A stretch of 64,000 bases of DNA from Girardinichthys multiradiatus. Its lineage: Eukaryota > Chordata > Actinopteri > Cyprinodontiformes > Goodeidae. Within the stretch, counting starts at the first letter, position 1. Each line of letters starts with the position of its first letter. A program made the position numbers and the translations under genes. Positions 10,294-22,244 of this stretch are shown piece after piece. The notes below the pieces were generated by a model. That model did not search any database, had not been told where the DNA came from, and worked only from the letters and a program-made list of their open reading frames with translations. The DNA lies in contig NC_061798.1 of NCBI RefSeq assembly GCF_021462225.1, positions 24,777,320 to 24,841,319 of the forward strand, written 5' to 3'.

Positions 10294-11201
10294 TAGGTTT
10301 GGTGAAAGAAAAGAGTAGTTTATTGCTCTTCAGTAAAGTTTATCTTTTTCTTTGACAAAATACAAACAAAAGGAGGGTACTTAGCAAGTACAAACCATTA
10401 AAAAGGAAGTAAAACCCAAAATACCAAGTTAACAACAAAATACACAACAACCAATAATTTAACTAAAAATAATCCCACAATAGACAGGACAAGAAGCTAA
10501 TTCAACACTTTCTTAAAACAAGTTTAACAAAAAAAAGGGACTGAAAAGCTTTGGTCCATACTAACGGTAAACAAACAACTCAAAGAAAAGCTTAACAAGC
10601 TTTCAACAAACTCCTTAGAACCAAGTTAGAAAAAGGTTTTAACCATCAAGCAAGCTAACCAACAATCAAGCATGCAAACAATCAAAGTCAATGGTTTCAA
10701 GACACCCAGAACAAATGAGGCGTGCTGTTCAGTTCAAATCACAGCCGCCCTTAGTGGCAGGTGCAGAGAGTTTATACAGGGTGATCTCTTCGGTGATTGG
10801 CTGTGCATTGGCGGAGACAGGAAATCAACAGTTCAACATGATCTCCCGGAGACGTCCATCAGGAGGAGTGCAGAGCACCCAATCTTATTTTTCATGGTCT
10901 ACTGGGAAAGTAGCATCAGGAAGAGGGACGCTGACTGACTGGACAGATTCGTGAGGATGACTAGGACCTTTCTTGGAGCAGAGCCAGAGTCATTTACAGT
11001 AGTTGCATAGAGAATAGCTCTTGACAAACTGTAGAACACCAGAGACAGTATCCACCACCTTCTGCATAGCCTCATCACTAGGCAGAGGAGTAGTTTCAGC
11101 AGGAGACTGCTGTCCCTGTCCTGCACAACAGACAGACTCAGGAAGTCCTTTGTTGCTCAGGCTAATAGACTTCACAATTCTTCTTAAAACAGGAAGTAAC
11201 A

Positions 11202-12652
11202 CATTCCAAATGTCATACTTTTTCCCCTTATCAGTGTTTTTATTGCCAGATCTGGTCCTGTATCTACCTAATTATCAATGGCAAAATGTTTGTTATATAC
11301 TACTGTCACATGTTTTTAGGTACTAAGTGTTGTATTGTGGTTGTTGCATTATTTATTTTTCCCTTGTATATTTCCTGTATGTTACTGACAAACTGAACTT
11401 CACTCTTGCATTGAAAAAATATTTCTCTATCTATCAACCAACAAATGTTTATCAATCAAACATTCAGAGCCAATGGGTTTATTCTTTTCTTTTTTATGTA
11501 ACATATAACAACTAACTCATAAAGTCAAGGTCTTGATGTATTACTGTTTTAACAGGTTGATTTGGTGATACTTGGAAAACTTTCTTTGATGGGCATTTTG
11601 GGAACCGCCAATGAATGTATTTTTTTCTCTGTTTTGGCTTGACTTTTAAATTCAAGTTTGGAGTTTTACTTAAAAGCCATTTGGATGGCATTACTTCCAA
11701 AGCCAGTGTGCCTACTTAAAGATAGCACGAGAAACACATACAGAATACACAGACAAACAACAACAAAAAAGGAGCAAGGAAAATAGGGAAAGAAATTATA
11801 TTAAGTAGAATGTAATTGGCTTTTCCCGTTGAACTCAAGGAGTCTTTACCATATGCATTATTGATCTATTTTTTAAGTTCCACATAGCTTGCATTTAGTG
11901 TAGGAATACTCTTATGTAATTTGACTGTCTGCTGTTGAGAGCTCCTGAAGCAGAGCTTGCTCAGCGGCAAAAAGCCTCATACCGTTATGGATTTTGGTTC
12001 CACAGAGAGGATGATTTCCTTTAATTTACTAGTTTTTAATCACAGAAATTTTTTTTTTTTTTTTTATTACAAAATGCATTTAGTAATGTTTTTTCTGATG
12101 CCAACTGCTAGGTGATTTTGTGTTTTTGAACATATATGGATCTTAAATCTTTGAAAGTGTGATTCATAAATCTTGTACTTTTTTTCTCTGGGTGGGATCA
12201 CAAGATATCTGGTATGTATATCATTACATGAGATGAATATTGTGTGATCAAACACAGACATACGCAACACAAAAAAATACTTGTTTTGTTAGCATATGTG
12301 GTTAAGACCAAAGACACCAATCCAAAATAACTTTATATCAGTGTGGGGACCAAAATGTGTTCCCCGTTATTAAGAAAGTAATATTTTTAACATGTATACT
12401 TAAGTTTAGGCTTAATATTAAAATTAGGTTATGATAAAAGGTTTGAATATATTTCAGGGCTAAGCAATAAGTAAGCGAAAGGGACTATAGTATCCTTTGT
12501 ACCAATGGAGTGTGCCCATGGGGATACAGACACAAACTTTCATCTCCCCTTCTATCTCAAGGCGTAGATTAAACTGGATATTTCTCTATATTTTTTTGTA
12601 TCTAAAAGAAGGATGCGCTTGATGATAGTGGACACTCACATGCACACACACA

Positions 12653-12684
<32 letters not shown>

Positions 12685-13433
12685 GCTTAGAGCTTAACAG
12701 TGGAATCTTCTTAAATCTATACTAATCCATGAACTTCTGGGTGTGCTCCATCTCTCATGTCAGAGGGAGGGTGTTTGAGTTGGGCTATATAAATGTTGTT
12801 TATATTAATTTGAACCTCTGGTTAGCTCTGCAGAAAATTTACAAAGAGAACATTTTATTGTTATTCAAATTAACATTATATTTTCTTGTTTTAGTCTGAA
12901 ATGCACAAACAAATAAAATTCATCATGTTAAATCTAAGCAACAAACAAACACCAAATCATCCCCCATGCCCATTGCCTGGGTGCATGCTTTGCATTTGGG
13001 TGTTCCGCTCATATTTGTGAATTCAAACAAGAGTGTTTGGGTAATGAGACAGCAGCTGTTGTGCTACCAACTGCCACAAAACACCAATCAAAGATGATTA
13101 TGATGTTGACAAAGTTGCCCTACAGATACCTATTCATTCCCAGTAGAAAGGACGACTCTTTTAAATGGGACCCCAAAAATAAGATTTATCTAGGAAATAT
13201 TTAGTGTATTAACTGTGAGTTTTTATGCAGACACTTTGAGCAAAAGACAGTGAGTTTAGGTTGTGATAAATTTCAACAAGCAAAAAAACCTTTGTCAATT
13301 TACAAAAATAAAAAAATGGATAATTAAAACTCAGATGCTGACTTCATTGCAAAGTTTTTTTAATAACAGTTCGGTCAAAATGAGGAAAAACTAAATATTA
13401 AATAAAAACATAATTGTGGAATTCAACATACAG
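11202..13433. other. spacer with small repeats, no gene seen
   Basis: No convincing coding frame. It includes a poly(T) run near 12051-12066 and, at 12337-12365, a GTGTGGGGACCAAAATGTG word related to the repeat at 4900-4947. Confidence 0.5.
12643..12684 (+). repeat. (CA)n microsatellite
   Basis: A CA dinucleotide run of about 20 units with one CATA interruption. Confidence 0.95.
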
Positions 13434-13462
13434 TATTCACCAGCCACTTTATTAGGTAAAAC
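13434..13462 (+). repeat. isolated Tc1 terminal repeat fragment
   Basis: The words CACCAGCCACTTTATTAGGT match the terminal repeat of the Tc1 family at 39396 (ACCGGCCACTTTATTAGGTA) with one change. No transposase follows, so this is a solo end or a small deletion derivative. Confidence 0.6.
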
Positions 13463-14008
13463 TTGCTAGTAGGGTTTAATCCCCTTTAAACCTTAGAAAA
13501 AAACATATTTTTTTATGAAATAGATTCAGTAAGGTGGTGGAAACATTCCTCTGAGATTTTGGTTAATATTGACATATCATTTCAATCTGAAAAGACTCAC
13601 AAAGAGAGGGTTGGCAATTAGAAAAGTTTTAATGATGTGAAATTACATTATTATATCTTTGGCGTTCGGACCTGGCAGGAAGACATGAATGCTGTGAATG
13701 ATATGAGCTAAGATGAACATTTGTAAGGCTTAGATTTAAAGATGTCTTCCCCCTGATCCGAAACTGGTGGTGGATTGGCGGCCAGGGAGCGAGAAAGCCA
13801 GAATAGATGTGGAGGAAGATGGTGGAGGTGGAGGTGGGGTGGAGGAGGGATGAGCTCAGCTGACAAGCGAGGAGGAACACAGCCGAAGGTCCTTTAAAAA
13901 CAAGGCATTGGAAGGTGATTGAATGATGAATCAGGCGGACAGGATGCTGATTGGAAGGCCGGGAGACGCACAGGGACGGTGGAGACGGCGAGGGTGAGTC
14001 TTTCATTC
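13463..14008. other. purine-rich stretch before an LTR start
   Basis: From about 13740 to 14008 the plus strand is very purine-rich (GGTGGAGGTGGAGGTGGGG and similar) and leads directly into an LTR start at 14009. A polypurine-rich internal 3' end of a retroelement is possible, but I recognise no coding domain. Confidence 0.35.
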
Positions 14009-14353
14009 TGTTGGGACCCACAGCCATGGATTTCAACATTAAACTCTGGTACGGACTCTTCTGGAACTTTCAAAATAAATTGCTTTTAATTGACTTCCAG
14101 CAACTGAGGAAAGGGTGATAGCGGCAGAGTTCCCATGATGCCACTGTCTGAATAAGAGCACCCCCTCTCCAACAAGCCTTTCCACACGGCCTTCGAGAGG
14201 GACCGGTCAGGAGAGGTCCAGCGCGCTAATGTCTTTTGCTGGCAAAAAGACATAAACTCTTCAAATTGGATCCAAGAGTGTCATACGATCATCGATCAAA
14301 TGCAAAGATAAGTACGAATGAAATATTGTCTGTGTATCTGGTATTTTCATTCA
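14009..14353 (+). mobile_element. 5' piece of a family W LTR
   Basis: It starts TGTTGGGACCCACAGCCATG and aligns with the start of the 4980-6578 unit read on its minus strand (shared CATGGATTTCAACATTAAA, TTGGATCCAA, ATCATCGATCA and GTATCTGGTATTTTCATTCA). It breaks off after about 345 bp, where an L2 tail begins. Confidence 0.65.
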
Positions 14354-14397
14354 AAACGTACTTGGCAATAAAGCTTTTCTGATTCTGATTCTGATTT
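14354..14397 (+). repeat. LINE L2-type 3' tail
   Basis: The sequence ACTTGGCAATAAAGCTTTTC followed by GATTCTGATTCTGATT is the characteristic 3' end of fish L2-type LINEs, complementary to the minus-strand LINE start at 22098. Only about 44 bp are present, an extreme 5' truncation. Confidence 0.75.
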
Positions 14398-15429
14398 ATT
14401 TTATTTCAGACTGTTCTCTGTAAATCTAGGATATGGTTGCATGTGAAAATTCCAGTGTCAGCAGTAAGTGAAAATACTAAGTGAAATATCAATCTGGCAC
14501 GTACATCTATGCCACATTAAAGTCTTTATTCCCCATTCAAAGCTAGGTTTGAACTTATTAGTTGCCTTTAACGCACCTAGATGCAGGGGTGAAAGTGAGC
14601 CGGTACAGTCCGGTACTGCGTACCACTAAAAGATTCTGTGCCGGTACACAGTACCGGGAAGAGGGAAAAATGATTGCGTGCTATGAAGCCATCATCCAGA
14701 ACCAGTTAAGGCTGCAAAAATTCACTAGCACACAAAGAAGATCAGATCCGCTACCAATAGGCAGTCTACAACACGACTTAATCAGTTTATAAATATAGCT
14801 ATTTTCCCCTCATTCCAAACTGTTTCTGAACTGTTCTTCTTTGCTGGAGTCTCAATGCTCTTGCTTTTCGTCTCTCCCCTCTGAGCTCGAGGCTTTTGTG
14901 AACGGCCAGCGTTTAAAACGAGCACCGCTACCTTTAATGTCCGTCTGCTCGCTGCTATATACCCCAGTTAAAAGCAAAGGGAGAGTAACTAGTTGTGTTT
15001 CATATTATTTTGCTGAATTACAACAACACAGTACAGCTCGAAAACACTGCTTATGACCAGAGATTTCACATACACTACACGAGAGCGCATGCGCGCTTAC
15101 CTCCAAAACAGAACGGTTGCCAAGGAGATTGCTGCGTTCAATTTAATGGACTGGGAGATATTACACAAGTGGTGCACAGACATAAAAAAACGCCGTTTGT
15201 AATAGGACAGGACAAACAATAAATCACTTACCATCTACAGACTTTTAAATAAAAACCGCAAAAACAACCAAACTGTCAAATTTTGAATTTAAATGAAATA
15301 AAAACTTGACCACAAAGCAGAGAACAATAACTTCTTTGTTCAAAAGAAAAGATGGAAACTGAAGATGAAATGTTATGCATCAGAAAATGGTTTATCATTG
15401 TTTCATACATGGCAGTTCTTTAACAATTG

Positions 15430-15430
<1 letters not shown>

Positions 15431-15494
<64 letters not shown>
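15431..15494. repeat. (TA)n microsatellite, left of the Tc1 insertion
   Basis: A nearly pure AT dinucleotide run of about 60 bp that resumes at 16765-16803 on the other side of the Tc1 element, so the insertion split one array. Confidence 0.95.
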
Positions 15495-16761
15495 CAGGGA
15501 TTGGACAATGAAACCGAAACACCTGTCATTTTAGTGTGGGAGGTTTCATTGCTAAATTGGACCAGCCCCGGTTAGCCAGTCTTCATTGATTGTACATTGC
15601 ACCAGTAAGAGCAGAGTGTGAAGGTTCAATTAGCAGGGTAAGAGCACAGTTTTGCTCAAAATATTGAAATGCACACAACATTATGGGTGACATACCAGAG
15701 TTCAAAAGAGGACAAATTGTTAGTGCACGTCTTGCTGGCGCATCTGTGACCAAGACAGCAAGTCTTTGTGAGGTATCAAGAGCCACGGTATCCAGGGTAA
15801 TGTCAGCATACCACCAAGAAGGACGAACCACATCCAACAGGATTAACTGTGGATGCAAGAAGAAGCTGTCTGAAAGGGATGTTCGGGTGCTAACCCGGAT
15901 TGTATCCAAAAAACAAAACCACAGCTGTCCAAATCACGGCAGAATTAAATGTGCACCTCAACTCTCCTGTTTCCACCAGAACTGTCCGTCAGGAGCTCCA
16001 CAGGGTCAATATACACGGCCGGGCTGCTATAGCCAAACCTTTGGTCACTCATGCCAATGCCAAACGTCGGTTTCAATGGTGCAAGGAGCTCAAATCTTGG
16101 GCTGTGGACAATGTGAAACATGTATTGTTCTCTGATGAGTCCACCTTTACTGTTTTCCCCACATCCGGGAGAGTTACGGTGTGGAGAAGCCACAAAGAAG
16201 CGTACCACCCAGACTGTTGCATGCCCAGAGTGAAGCATGGGGGTGGATCAGTGATGATTTTGGCTGCCATGTCATGGCATTCCCTTGGCCCAATACTTGT
16301 GCTAGATGGGCGCGTCACTGCCAAGGACTACCTAACCATTCTTGAGGACCATGTGCATCCAATGGTTCAAACATTGTATCCTGAAGGTGGTGCCGTGTAT
16401 CAAGATGACAATGCACCAATACACACAGCAAGACTGGTGAAAGATTGGTTTGATGAACATGAAAGTGAAGATGAACATCTCCCATGGCCTGTACAGTCAC
16501 CAGATCTAAATATTATTGAGACACTTTGGGGTGTTTTGGACGAGCGAGTCAGGAAACGTTTTCCTCCACCAGTATCACGTAGTGACCTGGCCACTATCCT
16601 GCAAGAAGAATGGCTTAAAATCCCTCTGACCACTGTGCAGGACTTATATATGTCATTCCCAAGACGAATTGACGCTGTATTGGCCGCAAAAGGAGGCCCT
16701 ACACCATACTAATAAATTATTGTGGTCTAAAACCAGGTGTTTCACTTCCATTGTCCAACCC

Positions 16762-16764
<3 letters not shown>
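15495..16764 (+). mobile_element. Tc1-family transposon, 1270 bp, copy 1
   Basis: The ends are CAGGGATTGGACAATGAAAC and the complement of CATTGTCCAACCCCTG, with TA on each side, inside a (TA)n run. Short inverted repeats of about 30 bp bound one transposase gene. A second copy of exactly the same length lies at 42505-43774 in the other orientation, also beside a (TA)n run. Confidence 0.93.
15683..16712 (+). pseudogene. Tc1 DD34E transposase, copy 1, 2-bp deletion
   Basis: The frame starts MGDIPEFKRGQIVSARLAGA (helix-turn-helix, ASVTKTASLCEVSRATVSRV). It runs to about 15913, where two bases are missing compared with the copy at 42557-43588 (an AACATAAAACC word has become AACAAAACC), which throws the frame. 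The second frame carries the catalytic domain: LFSDESTF (Asp), YQDDNAPIHTA (Asp) and SPDLNIIETLW (Glu), and ends GGPTPY followed by TAA. All three acidic residues are intact. Total length fits the family (about 340 residues). It would be functional only without the deletion, so it is called a pseudogene. Confidence 0.92.
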
Positions 16765-16805
<41 letters not shown>

Positions 16806-16898
16806 TACATTGTCAAGTGATTCTAATTTCTGCCTTATACAGACAGCCTACAGTAAAGTAAAATATTGATACATTTTAATTAGTTTGATTTTGGACTT

Positions 16899-16937
<39 letters not shown>

Positions 16938-17001
16938 TGAGGGGGCCACAAATGAGAGTAACAATTAACACACACACACACATTATATATATATATATAT
17001 C
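16765..17001. repeat. cluster of simple repeats: (TA)n, (GA)n, (CA)n, (TA)n
   Basis: (TA)n at 16765-16803, (GA)n at about 16903-16934, (CA)n at about 16970-16982 and (TA)n at about 16985-17000, all within the hAT-like element near its right end. Confidence 0.9.
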
Positions 17002-17073
17002 CCCATGCACCCCTCTAGCTCCGCCCCTAAGTACCGGCAAGATTTTAAAACTACTTTCACCCCTGCCTAGATG

Positions 17074-18340
17074 TCTAAATGCATTTAACTACTGCTGTGT
17101 GATTGGATATTTGGCTACTTGTGTTGACAAGAAATTAAACAGATGTAGTTCATTAAATGGTCATTAGGTGTAGAGTGATATTCCATGGATTTACCTTTCA
17201 AATTTGGGCGTAGTAAGGTTGCTTGATTTAGATTTTAGTAAATTGAAAATTTTTAAGACAAGTAATGAAAAAAAAAAAAAAAACTGAAGAAAAGTTAGAA
17301 AGCAAGTATAATCTGTGTCAACCACTTTGTGGGGAGACAACAGAGCAGTATTTAAAGCTCTCACCTTTATGAGTTAGTGTTAGTGGACTACTAAAGTTAG
17401 AAATACTTTTAAATACCTAAATCTTATCCCTTATAAACATATAACATATGTTATATGTTTATATGTTTGATCTATGTTTGATCTATATCAAAATGTTCAG
17501 AGCACGTGCTGCCATAAATAAAGCCATATGTTGATCCGAACAAAAAAGCTAACACCCAACCTTTATTGGTATTGCACCGACAGCCATGCCGATGCATGTC
17601 AGAGAGCATGAAAAGCTTCAGGACTAATGCTCTGAATCTTTTTAAGCTTTACACAGATGTACATCTTAATCCTGAACACATGTTGTTTTGAAGATTGATG
17701 CTTTATAATACCCACATAGTCATCTAGGGATGGTCTTCTTTATCCATTATAAATACTTTGCACTTACAGGTTAGCTATCAACCTTGACCTTTGGGTGCCG
17801 AGTAGTTTGAGGTACCAGTAACAGTATAGTGCAATGGTAAAAATAATAGCTTGTTTGTTTGATTATCTTTGTTTTAAATTCTACTTTAGATTTTATGAGT
17901 AATTATTGTTGGCCTTTATAGTAAATCTATGCTTGTTAAGTTTATTTATTTATGTTTTGCCTGTACCTGTTTACCCTGCGTGCTATTACCTATCTCCAGC
18001 CTATTACCTAGTGGGCCAGACAGTCTGGAAGTCCAAGCCTGTCTTGGACTGCCAGCCTGTCTGCCTTGGCCCACAACCAGACCATAAAATCATACAATTA
18101 TTGTCAATAAATGTTTTTTTTTATTTAAATAGGCCTTTTGTGGAAAAAAGTAGGATTAATTTTTTAGTAAAAACATAAATTATTTTTATTACTTTTTTTT
18201 CTTCTCAATTGTCTTCGGAGTAGTGGTCAAGAAACCCTCTCCCAAACACAAAAACGTTTTGGCCACTAATGCATGGCAGTAATGTCACCGTAGAGCAATG
18301 TAAGACACAACGCAGCCAATGTTTACCAGATCCTAACTTT
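17074..18340. other. AT-rich spacer containing a perfect palindrome
   Basis: No gene is recognised. A perfect 32-bp palindrome lies at 17432-17463. A pyrimidine-rich piece with AATAAATG at 17960-18110 (TGCCTGTACC onward) resembles the end of an LTR but has no partner. Confidence 0.5.
17432..17463. repeat. perfect 32-bp AT-rich palindrome
   Basis: Two 16-bp arms centred at 17447/17448 (CATATG at the middle) are exact complements with no loop. It could extrude as a cruciform; no element boundary is evident around it. Confidence 0.9.
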
Positions 18341-18899
18341 GGCCCTGTTTATTTGACAGCAATTCTTGTTCTTGGGGTTGTTGTTCCAATTCTATTGTCA
18401 TATCTACATGACAACAATTTAATTATGATCTCTGAATGATGTAATTTCTCTGCCACGCTACTAGTTGGGAGTTTATTCTTTGAAACTTAACAATATGCTT
18501 ACACTTCCTGCTTACAAAATGGGTGAGAAAATGAGCACCTGTTGAAGAACCGTTGTTAAATTAAAAGGAGTCAGCAGCTCTGCCCTCCACCATTGTTATT
18601 GTTGATGTCTTTTTCTTCTTATGGTTTTAAGCTGGTCGGCAGCCTTTATGTTGTGGACATGAATTTCTAGTCATTTCAGTCATACTGCTCATGAGCCAGG
18701 GCTTCCTCATAAGAAAGATTAAATGTTTCACATTTACACAACGACAGGAACTGAGACGTTTTCAAACCATTACAGTCTGGAATCAATTCTTAAATTGTGC
18801 CATTTTCAGAGGAAACGTGTGCTGTTGTTTTATAAACGAACAGTAAAAACGCATCTAAACTTTTCCATTGTCACAAGAAAAAGTCGTGTAAACAGGGCC
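18341..18899. mobile_element. hAT-like MITE with GGCCCTGTTTA ends
   Basis: The left end GGCCCTGTTTATTTGACA and the right end complementary to GGCCCTGTTTACACGAC form inverted repeats of 11 bp plus scattered matches. The right half holds TTTTCAGAGGAAACGTGTGC and AAACGCATCTAAAC words typical of a widespread fish foldback repeat. No coding capacity and no matching 8-bp flanks were found. Confidence 0.5.
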
Positions 18900-18958
18900 T
18901 TTAACATCCATTATTTTAACATCTTATTTTAACATCCAGTATTTTGACATCCATTCTC
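18900..18958 (+). repeat. short tandem repeat, about 14-15 bp, four units
   Basis: Four variants of TTAACATCCATTATT follow one another directly after the right end of the foldback repeat. Confidence 0.7.
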
Positions 18959-19320
18959 TAAAATATACAACAGATTCTTGACAGAGACTTCTGCAATTGT
19001 TAGCTACATCAGAGCAGAGAGCAGAGAAAAGAGGGAGGTCCAGCTTTAATCTGTAGGTCAAAGTGGAGCAGGAGAGCGAACTGAATGGTTGGAGGCGTGT
19101 TAATCAGGTCACAGTTGTGCTGACTGAGGGAAAGAGGACATTCTGTTTCTTTATTCCAAAGTGATGGAGTGCCCTTTAACATAAATAAATATATTTAATT
19201 TTTATATATTTATTTGATATATATATTTCCAATTGTAATTTGTGTCTTCGACGGCAGGAATATCAAAGAGGAAAAATTATTTCAGTCTCATTGCATATAA
19301 AATGTTTGGTTCTCCACATA
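18959..19320. other. spacer, no gene seen
   Basis: AT-rich sequence with TATTTATT-type runs near 19180-19220 and no convincing frame. Confidence 0.5.
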
Positions 19321-19324
19321 ACCC

Positions 19325-19700
19325 CATGCAAAAAAGTGAAGTGGGAACATCCATGGTGTGGGCATTTCTACATCATAAGACTGGATGACTTCATATAATC
19401 AATGGGATGATGAATGGAGTCTCCAGATATTCTTGATGAGAACCTGAAAATTAAACAAGTGTGGACTTTCAAGCAAGACAATAGTCACAAAGACACTCCA
19501 AGGGAACTCTTAAATGATTTCAGCGGAAAAAAAAGCAAAACTGCTAAAAATGCCAATTCACTGATTTCTATCCAAATGAAAATCTGTGGAAAGAACTATC
19601 AAAGTGCATTGAAAAGACCCCAGGAGCAGTCAAGTTTGAATACAATCTGTGTGGAAGAATGGGTCAAATTTACACCTGAGCAATACATGTGACTAGTTTA
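19325..19700 (+). pseudogene. Tc1/mariner transposase C-terminal fragment
   Basis: Scattered over frames are remnants of a Tc1 catalytic domain. ILDENLKIKQVWTFKQDNSH corresponds to the region around the second Asp (a QQDNDPKHT-type motif). A later NENLWKELSK-like segment is read across frames, and the tail EWVKFTPEQYM is the family's usual end before the stop. The N-terminal half and the terminal repeats are absent, and frameshifts plus stops show long decay. It is a different lineage from the 9-kb and 15-kb elements. Confidence 0.65.
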
Positions 19701-20690
19701 TTTAAAGAGAAAACATATTGAAGTTGGTTAATACCTTTACCAATTTTAATACCACATTTGTTACCAATATTAATTATAGTTTGCTTTGATTTCTTTTAAT
19801 GTGTGGATTATCTGGGTTGTTATAGACATCTGGTCAGAATTTCAATAGAAATTCAAAGAAATATATATTTACTGAGAAAAAACGTTAACATGTTATTTAA
19901 CATGCTGCATACAAACTCAAGAAATTTTCTCTCTGCATGCACATTTGAAAAGTATCCCATCTGTGGTTTTACCTTAATTTGATAAAAGGTAGAACGCATT
20001 AACGCACTGTTGTTCCATAAAACATTTTTCTGCTCTTCCATCCTTGCCTCATCCATTATTCATTTCTCTATCAGGTTTATCTGGCTCCAAAATAAACTGA
20101 CTTCTCTTGAGCTGTACACAGACAGATACACACTACTCCCTCAGACATTTATTTACTCATATTTTATTCCTTTGTAAAGGAATAACATTTATTTTTCACA
20201 CTGCAAATTCATTGTTTTTGCCTCTCCATTATGGAGCTTGATAGGACATTTGTCTCATCCATTTGCACAGCAATTATTAGCCCACCTGTGTTGACATGAT
20301 GTTGCATCACATGTTATTGCCTGCTTACTCATGCTTATTTTATCTGATAATAAAAGAAAATTCAGTAAGAAATAAGGGTATATCACTGTGAAAACAGAGG
20401 AAAGGTAGCCCAATTCCCTGCAATTGTAATCCTGGCCAAGATAAGCCCAAAACGCAGCAATCTTTCTTGTGTTGTGAGAAAACTCAAAATACTCAAGGCA
20501 TCATTATCTGACAACTTAATTATATTTTTAAGATATATGGAGCAGATTGGTAATGTTTATTTTACTGACACATGTAGGTAATTTAGCTTACAGTCTTACA
20601 GTTTACTCTTAAAAATATTTGTTTACTCTAAATAAATCTAACCAAATGTTACTGTTACATTGTAAGTGAAATAAAATATTAGTCGTTATG
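19701..20690. other. AT-rich spacer, no gene seen
   Basis: Short frames only; no terminal repeats recognised. Confidence 0.5.
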
Positions 20691-20699
20691 CACTGCCAG

Positions 20700-21460
20700 G
20701 TTTTTAAAAGGTACAATAACTAGATCAGAAATCAGTACTTTAATAGCCACCTTTATTGTTCACAGGAAACAGTATGGAACAATACAAAAACTGGTATCGC
20801 CATGACTGTATGACACCTGTAAATCAAAAGCTTTGCAACAGAAAAGCTCTTCAACATAAATGACGTGAGGTCCATCTCTTGTACACAGAACTTAAAAAGC
20901 ACTGAAGTGCTCTTTCAGACAATGTTTGCAGTGCAAAAGTAACCAACAGTAACCTCTCATATTTCACAACAACATTGTAGATCTTACGAAACTCTGGCAT
21001 TTCATTTTGGTCTTTTATACAAATAACTAAATCTGCATGATACATATTTCCATGGTATTTGGCCCATCTAACATTTAAAACATTGGTGTTGATTCGTAGC
21101 TGCTATCTCACAGCCCCAGTCCAATGCATTTAAAGACATAATTGTACCTGGTCCTATGCTAAGTCTCTTTGGGTCAAATGTATGCCAACTGAAAGCAATA
21201 TGACTTTGATGTTTTATTGCCAGTGTTTCCGTAAGAGTTGTGAAACTTTTCAATTGTTTGTTAAAGAAATTGTGTTTGGCTTCATAATACATGCAATAGC
21301 TATGCAGAATTTGCCCTGTTTTGAGTATACATGTAGGATAATGTACCATAAAATAATGCTTTTGTAGAAGCTTCTTGTATGAAAATAAATGTTTGAATAA
21401 TCTGTGATGTTCAGTGATTGGGTGTCTCAAGAAAATAGTGATACCTTTTGAAAACACTGG
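20700..21460 (-). pseudogene. C-terminal region of a multicopy fish gene family (KHYFMVHYP motif), broken
   Basis: The minus strand reads LLQKHYFMVHYPTCILKTGQ, then CMYYEAKHNFF and ETLAIKHQSHIAFSWHTF, then IGPGT, and after a frame change WAKYHGNMYHADLVICIKDQ, MPEFRKIYNVVVKYERLLLV and TFALQTL. This matches my memory of uncharacterised proteins found in many copies in fish and cnidarian genomes, with an HxFLxHYP...MRFEAKHNFFK core. Their function is not established and a transposon origin is possible. A frameshift lies near 21075 and further shifts after 20930. Its N-terminal exons appear at 26128-26504 on the same strand, so the LTR at 21468-25073 would sit within this gene. The name is by motif only. 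Confidence 0.65.
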
Positions 21461-22244
21461 TGAAAACTTGGTATTTTAAAGGTGTGTGTTTGATTCTGAT
21501 GATAAGCTATAAGCTTCTTTTGTTAGCTTTAACTGCTAACAGATAAAATCATGTGTGCTTACAGCTAATCTGCTAAGATCATTTACCCAAAAAGGTTGCT
21601 AGTTTTCAATCCAGTAAAATATTTCCCTAAACATTGTTTTGCTAAACTTGTAAGTAAACACCATTAAGCCCCATTTCTCCAGAAAGATTTGGTTCTTCTC
21701 CTAAATATTTCCTTAAATATTATACTATTTCCTAAATAATATTTCTTTAAATATTGTTTCAATAAATAAAGGCAGTTAATGAGACACCGTTGAGAATTAG
21801 TCATCCAGAAGGTTGGTTTTATTCAGCAGATCATTTAAAACATTATTTTATTAAAATACTATATTATCTGATCTTGCATTGTGAATGGTTGTCTAAATGT
21901 TGCTGATTATTTCCTAAGTTGGTTCCAAGACTAACTTTACTTCATTTCCAGATTCTTCAAGATAATCCTTGGTTCTCAAACATAAACATTGCATGTAATG
22001 TTGCATCACTCTTTTGGTCATGGTTTTCAACCATCTTTAATCAACTTGTTTATATTGTACATAGCCCTTTAGTCTTCCTTATTCTTTAATTCTGCTTCAG
22101 ATTCAGAATCAGAAAAGCTTTATTGCCAAGTACGTTTTTGGACATACAAGGAATTTGTTTTGGCGTAGTCGGTGCAATACAGTACAAATTAAACAGTATA
22201 AACACATCTACAATATAATATTAATATATGTGCACAGTTTTAAG

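Larger units (their letters stand above)
8618..11201 (-). mobile_element. putative solo LTR split by a Tc1 element
   Basis: On the minus strand a block starting TGTTACTTCC (11201) has a TGTATAAACTC TATA-like word near 10775 and AATAAAC near 10320. It is then interrupted by the Tc1 element at 8677-10293 and ends GGGGTCGTAACA at 8618. Removing the Tc1 copy leaves roughly 970 bp with TGTTAC/GTAACA ends. The flanks (AAGGG and CATTC) do not match, so a target duplication is not supported and the limits are tentative. Confidence 0.4.
14584..17065. mobile_element. hAT-like non-autonomous element with perfect 8-bp target duplication
   Basis: The ends are CAGGGGTGAAAGT and ACTTTCACCCCTG, and the flanks are CCTAGATG at 14576-14583 and again at 17066-17073. 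An exact 8-bp duplication with CAG...CTG ends is the hAT signature. Inside are GTACCGG-rich subterminal words at both ends, short frames without a transposase domain, and simple repeats. A 1270-bp Tc1 element sits within it, so its own length is about 1.2 kb. With no transposase visible it would have depended on a related autonomous hAT copy. Confidence 0.9.
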
